This document shows, piece after piece, positions 1-4,877 of a stretch of 6,256 nt of DNA. The notes under the pieces are model-generated. The model did not search any database. It was not told the DNA's origin and saw only the letters and a program-made list of their open reading frames with translations. Position 1 is the stretch's first letter. The number at the start of each line of letters is the position of its first letter. Source of the DNA: Phycisphaerae bacterium (GTDB lineage Bacteria; Planctomycetota; Phycisphaerae; Phycisphaerales; SM1A02); NCBI GenBank assembly GCA_002690755.1, contig NZFT01000082.1:16648-22903 (forward strand), written 5' to 3'. Position numbers and translations under genes: made by a program.

Positions 1-298
1 CACCAGCTTCGTCGACAGGCTCGAATTCGTGTCGATCACCGTCGAATTCGAGATGCACGCGTGATGGGAGGCCCTGCTTCCCGTTCGCCGAATCGTCGGC
101 TTCGAGCCGGACCGCGAGTCGGGCGAGGGCGGGAATCTCCCGCAGGGACGCGAATCGACGATTCTCGTCGATGCACATCCAGCGTCGGTCGAGCCGGGGT
201 CCGGTCTCACCGAACCACCACCGGGACGGGAAGAGGCCCCGGGCCGATTTCAAGGGATGCACACCGATCGATTCCACGTTTCCATTGGCGTTCGACAT
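1..298 (-). CDS. MOSC N-terminal beta-barrel domain protein (partial, C-terminus off the left edge)
   Basis: Reading the minus strand from an ATG at 298-296 gives 99 uninterrupted codons to the window edge, with no stop. The product matches the MOSC N-terminal beta-barrel domain found in YcbX and the mitochondrial mARC proteins. It has the opening strand [14 protein letters not shown] (residues 8-21; family pattern YPVKSxRG), then [14 protein letters not shown] (36-49; family DRrWmlvDe) and [13 protein letters not shown] (51-63; family tqRexPxLa). Family members bind molybdenum cofactor or transfer sulfur through a following MOSC domain, and YcbX/mARC reduce N-hydroxylated compounds; that MOSC domain would lie beyond position 1. 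A GTG at 307-305 in the same frame is an alternative start, placed better behind a GAGGG at about 312-316. The gene is divergent from the dihydrouridine synthase gene, with only 39 bp between starts. Family is fairly sure; substrate is unknown. Confidence 0.85.
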   Translation of the reverse strand, partial: MSNANGNVESIGVHPLKSARGLFPSRWWFGETGPRLDRRWMCIDENRRFASLREIPALARLAVRLEADDSANGKQGLPSRVHLEFDGDRHEFEPVDEAG

Positions 299-315
299 GG
301 GAGGCACCGTACCCT
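285..315 (+). promoter_or_regulatory. Possible promoter of the dihydrouridine synthase gene
   Basis: TTGGCG at 285-290 and TACCCT at 310-315 match three of six bases each of the sigma-70 consensus, with a long 19-base spacer. Transcription would begin near 322 and leave a short leader that carries the GGAG at 326-329. The site would overlap the start codon of the divergent MOSC gene. This is a weak match in GC-rich DNA. Confidence 0.22.
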
Positions 316-325
316 CGACGACCTC

Positions 326-329
326 GGAG
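326..329 (+). promoter_or_regulatory. Ribosome binding site that fixes the dihydrouridine synthase start
   Basis: GGAG lies 8 bases upstream of the ATG at 338. The upstream in-frame ATG at 257 has only AAGGG directly touching it, with no spacer, so 338 is the better start. Protein family similarity also begins at 338. Confidence 0.7.
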
Positions 330-337
330 CTCGAATC

Positions 338-1456
338 ATGCTTTCCATCGGCCCGCTCCAACTTCAGTCCCGGGTGCTCCTCGCACCGATCGCGGGACAC
401 ACCGATCTCGCCTTCCGACTTCTGTGCCGGGAGCTGGGTGGGGTGGGTTGCGCCTACACCGATCTGCTCAACAGTCGCGCCGTGCTCGCCGGGACTTCCA
501 AGTCGATGGTCCTCGCCGCGACGGCGCCGGGCGACGAGCCGTTCGGCATGCAGCTCTACGGCGCTCCGCACGATCCGCTTCCCGAAGCGGCCTGCTGGGC
601 GATCGACCATGGCGCAGCGGTGGTCGACATCAACATGGGATGTCCGGTCGACAAGGTCGCCAAGAAGAACGGCGGCTCGCTCCTTCTTCGGGACTGTCCG
701 TCCACGCTCGAACTGGTCGATCGGATCGTGGCCGCGGTGGATCGCCATTCGGGCGGACGAATCCCGGTGACGGCCAAGGTCCGGCTCGGCTGGGACGAGG
801 ATTCGATCGTCGCGCCCGCGCTCGCTCGGGATCTCGAGGCCGCGGGCATCGCCCTCGTCACGGTCCACGGACGCACCACGGTGCAGCGATTCAAGGGCTG
901 CGCGAACTGGGACGCCATCGGCGAGGTGGTCGCCGCGGTTCGTCGCATTCCGGTGATCGGCAACGGCGACGTGGTCGGTCCCGACGATGCGGTCCGACTC
1001 ATTCGACACAGCGGATGCGCGGGGGTGATGATCGCCCGGGCCGCGATTCGCGCCCCCTGGCTCTTCCGTCAGGCGGATGCCGCGATCCGACTCGCGGGGC
1101 TCGGGGATGCATCCTCCGACGTCAACGACCGGCATCGATGGGAGGCGGCGCGGGCCGAACCGACCCTGCACGAGAAGATCTTGACGATCCGTCGTCACAT
1201 CGATCTCTGCGCCAACCATCTCGATGTTCGCGGCGCTGCGGAGCTGATGCGGCAGCGGATCTCCTGGTACGGGAAGTCGATGGGCCACGTGAAGTCGCTG
1301 AAGGAGTCGATCCGGACCGCGGCCGACCTGGAATCGATGCAGGCCGCGGTGGACGAGTGGATCGAGTGGGCGGCTTCGGACCCGGAGGCCTCGACGACGC
1401 CGATGGCGTCACGCGGTGCGGGGCCACGGCGTGATCTGGATCCGTCGGTGTCCTGA
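338..1456 (+). CDS. dusB: tRNA-dihydrouridine synthase, DusB/NifR3 type
   Basis: FMN-dependent enzyme that reduces uridine to 5,6-dihydrouridine in tRNA using NADPH; cytosolic. The 372-residue product has the whole family signature in order: [20 protein letters not shown] (4-23) opening the TIM barrel, DINMGCP (97-103) with the catalytic Cys102, [12 protein letters not shown] (106-117), AKVRLGWD (146-153), [12 protein letters not shown] (176-187), IGNGD (207-211) and [15 protein letters not shown] (229-243) for flavin phosphate binding, and the C-terminal helical tRNA-binding domain with [11 protein letters not shown] (305-315). The motifs favour DusB over DusA or DusC. It is longer than E. 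coli DusB (321 residues) through a loop at about 255-278 and a polar tail from about 347. The start at 338 is chosen because GGAG sits 8 bases before it and because homology begins there; a frame open from 257 would add 27 non-conserved residues. It may be transcribed separately from the thioredoxin gene 104 bp downstream. Confidence 0.95.
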   Translation: MLSIGPLQLQSRVLLAPIAGHTDLAFRLLCRELGGVGCAYTDLLNSRAVLAGTSKSMVLAATAPGDEPFGMQLYGAPHDPLPEAACWAIDHGAAVVDINMGCPVDKVAKKNGGSLLLRDCPSTLELVDRIVAAVDRHSGGRIPVTAKVRLGWDEDSIVAPALARDLEAAGIALVTVHGRTTVQRFKGCANWDAIGEVVAAVRRIPVIGNGDVVGPDDAVRLIRHSGCAGVMIARAAIRAPWLFRQADAAIRLAGLGDASSDVNDRHRWEAARAEPTLHEKILTIRRHIDLCANHLDVRGAAELMRQRISWYGKSMGHVKSLKESIRTAADLESMQAAVDEWIEWAASDPEASTTPMASRGAGPRRDLDPSVS

Positions 1457-1490
1457 TTTCGATCCGAATCCGCGGTTCGGTGGGGGATGC

Positions 1491-1519
1491 TCGATTCGCG
1501 CGGGCATTTGCCGTATCGT
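1491..1519 (+). promoter_or_regulatory. Possible promoter of the thioredoxin-like gene
   Basis: TATCGT at 1514-1519 matches four of six bases of a -10 box. TCGATT at 1491-1496, 17 bases upstream, is a poor -35 box. The leader would be about 35 bases and would contain the GGAG at 1548-1551. The call rests mainly on position in the only gap upstream of the gene. Confidence 0.28.
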
Positions 1520-1547
1520 GAGTCGGAACGCAGCATCAACCTCGAAC

Positions 1548-1551
1548 GGAG
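1548..1551 (+). promoter_or_regulatory. Ribosome binding site of the thioredoxin-like gene
   Basis: GGAG lies 9 bases before the ATG at 1561. An in-frame TGA at 1519-1521, with no start codon between it and 1561, excludes any longer protein. Confidence 0.7.
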
Positions 1552-1560
1552 TCCATCCCG

Positions 1561-2196
1561 ATGTCAACCGTCCTCGCCAGCATCACGCTCGCCATCTCAT
1601 CGCTCTGCATCGCCTCCCAGGACGGCGCCGCGAAGCCGACACTGTCTCCGCCGCCCGCGAAGGCGCCGACCGCCGCCGATTCGAAGACCGCGGACGCCGG
1701 CGCTCACGCGAGGATCATGAGCATGTTCGGCGACAAGCTCGAGACCAAGGACGGAACCCTCGTGAACACGAAGGACGTCATCGCCGGAAAGAAATTCGTC
1801 CTCTTGTACTTCACGGCGAGCTGGTGTCCTCCCTGCCGCAAGTTCACGCCCGCCCTGGTGAAGTTCGCGAAGGCGAACCCCGACGCCAAGGACTTCGCGA
1901 TCGTGGTCGTGACGTCGGATCGAAACGCGTCGGCGCATCAGGGATACATGAAGAAGTACGACATGCCGTTCTACGCGGTCCCGTACGGCGCGCCCGGGCT
2001 TCGCAAGATCAAGCAGACCTACGGTGGCAGCGGTATTCCGAATCTCGTCGTGCTCGGTGAGGACGACGTGGCCATGAAGGGGTCCTACGAGACCGACGGG
2101 AAGTACACCCCGAAGAACCGGCAGAGCTACGTCGGGCCTCAGAAGGTCCTTGCGGCGTTCCCCAAGATGCGGACCAAGGCCGGTCCCAAGAGCTGA
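1561..2196 (+). CDS. Exported thioredoxin-fold protein, nucleoredoxin/tryparedoxin-like
   Basis: Predicted periplasmic thiol-disulfide oxidoreductase of 211 residues. Residues 1-19 form a hydrophobic export signal (a plausible cut is after IAS, residues 17-19), unusual in having no Lys or Arg before the hydrophobic core. A Pro/Ala/Lys-rich linker (about 21-50) leads to the thioredoxin fold: KKFVLLYFTASWCPPCRKF (77-95) with active-site Cys89 and Cys92, the strand FAIVVVTSDRN (112-122), and SGIPNLVVL (157-165) with the cis-proline Pro160. The WCPPCR motif followed by FTPALVKF, and the later MPFYAVPYG, resemble tryparedoxin and nucleoredoxin more than TlpA or classical thioredoxin. Those proteins pass electrons to peroxidases or other thiols; the partner here is unknown. 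An in-frame stop at 1519 fixes the start. The C-terminus is Lys-rich and basic. The gene ends 22 bp before a strong terminator palindrome. Fold and active site are sure; physiological role is inferred. Confidence 0.93.
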   Translation: MSTVLASITLAISSLCIASQDGAAKPTLSPPPAKAPTAADSKTADAGAHARIMSMFGDKLETKDGTLVNTKDVIAGKKFVLLYFTASWCPPCRKFTPALVKFAKANPDAKDFAIVVVTSDRNASAHQGYMKKYDMPFYAVPYGAPGLRKIKQTYGGSGIPNLVVLGEDDVAMKGSYETDGKYTPKNRQSYVGPQKVLAAFPKMRTKAGPKS

Positions 2197-2218
2197 CCCG
2201 TTCCATGTTCGACCATCG

Positions 2219-2250
2219 AAGACGCCCCCGGAACATTCCGGGGGCGTCTT
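2219..2250. terminator. Bidirectional terminator between converging genes
   Basis: The 15-base arms 2219-2233 and 2236-2250 are perfect inverted repeats around a central CA. They would fold into a long stem with a four-base loop and a core of GACGCCCCCGGA. The plus strand ends the right arm in TCTT and continues GCATTT; the minus strand ends CTT and continues CGATGG, so the T-tracts are short. It sits 22 bp after the thioredoxin-like gene stop and 39 bp from the stop of the converging hydrolase gene, so it can end transcription from both sides. Confidence 0.82.
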
Positions 2251-2289
2251 GCATTTCGGCCTGAATCGAAAGCGGGCATCGACTCGGAT

Positions 2290-4815
2290 TCACTCGTCCT
2301 TCGGCGTCTCGCGGACCGCGTGATCGTCGCCGAGCGACCAGTCGTGGTCGAAGAACGCGGCGGCCCGGACGCCTTGCAGTCCCGCGGTCTTCGGTTCGAT
2401 CGACTCCGGCCCGAAGACCACGAGATCGGGATAGTGCACGCCGCTCTGGAAGATCGGAATCCGCTCGGTCAGCCGCATGCCGGCGATCCCTGTTCCCGCG
2501 ACGACGCCGACCGAGACGGTCGCCCAGTCGGGCCGAGGGCGGATCGCGAGCACCGCGAGATCGTCCCCCGTCACTTCGAGCCCTTCGAAGCGAATTCCCG
2601 TGCGATCGATCTCGAGCGGATCGTCCGCGAGCAACTGCGACCATGCGGCATTGGTCTTCTGGTTTCCGTAGAGGATCACGTTCCGCCGGGGATGCTGCTC
2701 ACGGTCGAAGTCGACGTCCAGAATCATGTCGAGCACGCCGTTTCCACGGTAGAGAAACGCCTCGGCATCGTGGATGGCCTTCGCGAGCGTGACTCGGTCC
2801 TCCTCCTCGTCTCCCATGGTGCCGACCACGAGGATCGGCTGATGACGGAACACGTCCTTGAACGAACCGTTCCGTTCCGGCCGCTTCGCCCGCGGGTTGA
2901 TGACGCCGCGGCGCCGCCAGCCGTCGGGGGTCCGGTCGTAGAACGCGGGCGCACCGCGGCCGTTGAGGAGATCCAGTTTCGCGTCCGGGCCGACCTGTTC
3001 GCCGTCGATCATCACCGTCCAGGCGGGCGCGCGGTCGTCGAGATCGAGCTCGAGGCGGGCCACGTTCTCCGTGAAGATTTCGATGCGGCCCTCTTCGTCA
3101 TTCCGCGTTCCCCGCACCCGGGACGGCGCGTTCGCGCGTTGCTGCTGGGCGATTCGGAACCAGTCGCCTCCGGCGTTGATGCCCGGCGAGACGGTGGTGA
3201 ATCGAAACCGATTCCGATCCCGATCGATCGAGCGGTCCTCAAGGAACCGGATCAGTGGCGGCCAGTCGACGCAGCGATTTCCCCACCAGTGTCCGGCGCC
3301 CGGCTCCTCGTGATAGGCGAAGTCGGGATGGGACTCGGCGAGGGACCGTCGCATGGTCCGGGCCTGATCGACGGGGACGTTGTCGTCGGCGTCACCGTGA
3401 AGGACGTAGATCCCGAGTTCGTCGAGGTTGTCCCGGAGCAGGAGGGTGTCGCTCGGATTGGCCGCCCGCGCCATGATCGACTCGATCGAATGCGGATCGT
3501 CGTCCCCTTCGATCCGGTCTGCGCCGTAGGTGTGGAACGCGATCCAGCCGGCACTCGGCGCGGCCGCCGCGAAACGGTCGGGGAAGTGGGCCGCGGCCTG
3601 CCAGGTTCCGTGCCCACCCATGGAGTGTCCGGTGACCCACTGGCGATCTGGATCGGTGCCCAGCGTCCGTCGGGCGTGGTCGAGCACTTCCATCGCGTCG
3701 AGCCGGCCCCAGTCCTCCCAGTCGAAACCGAACTTGCGTCGGTTGGTCGGCGCCACGACGTGCGCGAAGTCCTTCGGGGCGTACGCGGCGGCCTGGCGAC
3801 GGGCGTCGACGCCGGCACCGTGAAGGGTGAGGATGAGCCCGGGACCGCCCGAAGGATCGCCTTCGCGAGGCACCGTGGAGCTCGGGACCAGTCCGTAGAA
3901 CTGGACGGAGTCGTCGATCTCGCTCCGGAAGGTCACTCGCCGGGGGGCCGACGGTTCGACGGCCTTGACGTCGAGGGTGCGGACGTCGACCGGTTCGACG
4001 GAACCGGGATCCACGATCTCCACGCGGAAGGTCGCGACGCCCGGAGTCTCCACGGCCGCCGACACGAGCCGGATCGGGACCTTCCGGACCGATCCCGGGG
4101 GGATCGCGGGCATCGCGCTGGTCGCCGTTTCGCCGCCCGGGCCGGTCACGAGGATGGATCGATCGGGCATCCACTTCGATCCGAGGTTCCCGATCACCAC
4201 GCCGGCGTACGTATCGAGGGGGACGCCGACCACCGCATTCGGGACCGTATCGTCCGCGCCGGTGAAGAAGAAGGTCTTCGCGACGCCGGCTTCGGTCCGC
4301 GGCACGTCCACCAGTCGCGCCTTCACGCGGCCCCGTCCGACCTTGAAGATGAACTCGTTCTCGCCCGCCTCGAGCATCACCGGGAGCCGCAGCGAACCGT
4401 TGGCGTAGGGATCACCCGGTCGCGGTGCGCCGTTGACGTAGACCATGGAGTGGCCACGGGCTTCGAGAATCGCGGGACCCGCCACGTCGCGGTCGACGGT
4501 GACCAGCGCGTAGCCCCCGCGAAGCGCGTCATCGGTGAGCCAGCCGCCCTCGCCCGCGGAGGCGGACTGCCAGATCCGCGGAATCCGTCCGACTAGAACC
4601 GCGTCGCCGCCCTCCGGCGTTGCCCAGGATCCATCCACGATGGCCGCCTCGATCGCGTCGGTGTGGACTGGTGATCGACCACCCTTCCCGACGGGTTCGA
4701 TGACGAGGAAGTCCTCGAAATCGGCGATGACCGGCGGCGGATCCGCAAGCGTGGCCCGGTCGGCGAGCACGTGGAGGCACGGGATGAGCAGGACGATGGC
4801 GAGGGTGCGTGACAT
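2290..4815 (-). CDS. Secreted multidomain alpha/beta-hydrolase (prolyl-oligopeptidase/esterase-like)
   Basis: An 841-residue exported hydrolase. A signal peptide with Arg3 and core LAIVLLIPCLHVLA (5-18) is followed by DPPP near 25. Residues about 30-175 look like a beta-sandwich sugar-binding-type module (VDGSWATPEGGD, then ARGHSMVYVNGAPRPGD), and about 190-290 an Ig-like module. The catalytic domain (about 295-528) has LILTLHGAG (327-335) for the oxyanion hole, GHSMGGHGTW (396-405) with nucleophile Ser398, HGDADDNVP (473-481) with likely Asp477, and GAGHWWG (506-512) with likely His509. The fold suits a prolyl oligopeptidase-like peptidase or a carbohydrate/ester esterase; sequence alone does not decide. 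About 310 further residues follow the catalytic His, an unusually long tail that includes NVARLELDLD (584-593) and VVAGTGIAGM (771-780). The ATG at 4815 is chosen because the signal peptide begins there; the frame is open far upstream only because of base composition. No strong Shine-Dalgarno is visible. It lies 62 bp downstream of the phosphatase gene on the same strand, possibly in one operon. Confidence 0.92.
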   Translation of the reverse strand: MSRTLAIVLLIPCLHVLADRATLADPPPVIADFEDFLVIEPVGKGGRSPVHTDAIEAAIVDGSWATPEGGDAVLVGRIPRIWQSASAGEGGWLTDDALRGGYALVTVDRDVAGPAILEARGHSMVYVNGAPRPGDPYANGSLRLPVMLEAGENEFIFKVGRGRVKARLVDVPRTEAGVAKTFFFTGADDTVPNAVVGVPLDTYAGVVIGNLGSKWMPDRSILVTGPGGETATSAMPAIPPGSVRKVPIRLVSAAVETPGVATFRVEIVDPGSVEPVDVRTLDVKAVEPSAPRRVTFRSEIDDSVQFYGLVPSSTVPREGDPSGGPGLILTLHGAGVDARRQAAAYAPKDFAHVVAPTNRRKFGFDWEDWGRLDAMEVLDHARRTLGTDPDRQWVTGHSMGGHGTWQAAAHFPDRFAAAAPSAGWIAFHTYGADRIEGDDDPHSIESIMARAANPSDTLLLRDNLDELGIYVLHGDADDNVPVDQARTMRRSLAESHPDFAYHEEPGAGHWWGNRCVDWPPLIRFLEDRSIDRDRNRFRFTTVSPGINAGGDWFRIAQQQRANAPSRVRGTRNDEEGRIEIFTENVARLELDLDDRAPAWTVMIDGEQVGPDAKLDLLNGRGAPAFYDRTPDGWRRRGVINPRAKRPERNGSFKDVFRHQPILVVGTMGDEEEDRVTLAKAIHDAEAFLYRGNGVLDMILDVDFDREQHPRRNVILYGNQKTNAAWSQLLADDPLEIDRTGIRFEGLEVTGDDLAVLAIRPRPDWATVSVGVVAGTGIAGMRLTERIPIFQSGVHYPDLVVFGPESIEPKTAGLQGVRAAAFFDHDWSLGDDHAVRETPKDE

Positions 4816-4820
4816 GATGC

Positions 4821-4844
4821 CCCGAGGGTAGCCGCTTCCTCGGG
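4821..4844 (-). other. Small hairpin just before the hydrolase start codon
   Basis: CCCGAGG (4821-4827) and CCTCGGG (4838-4844) form a 7-bp stem with a 10-base loop, ending 5 bases before the ATG at 4815 on the minus strand. In mRNA it would pair the only G-rich stretch that could serve as a weak ribosome binding site. There is no T-tract after it, so it is not a normal terminator. It could equally be chance in GC-rich DNA. Confidence 0.3.
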
Positions 4845-4877
4845 AGAGGCGCCGGTCCGAACGACCAGCGAGCTTGC

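Noticed and set aside
2..64. Plus-strand open frame that looks like the last 20 codons of a gene entering from the left.
   Set aside because: The minus strand over the same bases encodes a clear MOSC N-terminal domain; the plus-strand frame has no recognisable feature.
257..337. Earlier ATG for the dihydrouridine synthase, adding 27 residues.
   Set aside because: The extra residues do not look conserved, the purine stretch touches the ATG with no spacer, and the extension would overlap the MOSC gene start.
61..1434. 457-codon plus-strand open frame.
   Set aside because: Arg/Ser/Gly-rich low-complexity product in a different frame from the conserved dihydrouridine synthase; a by-product of high GC.
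1464..1480. CCGAA/TTCGG inverted repeat after the dihydrouridine synthase gene as a terminator.
   Set aside because: Only a 5-bp stem with a 7-base loop, and no T-tract follows.
2251..2289. Gap between the terminator palindrome and the hydrolase stop.
   Set aside because: Nothing recognisable; too short for a gene or a structured RNA.
2320..4596. 758-codon plus-strand frame fully antisense to the secreted hydrolase.
   Set aside because: Its composition (many Arg, Asp, Gly, Val, His) and lack of any motif are typical of an antisense shadow of a gene with G/C at third positions, while the minus strand has a signal peptide and a catalytic triad.
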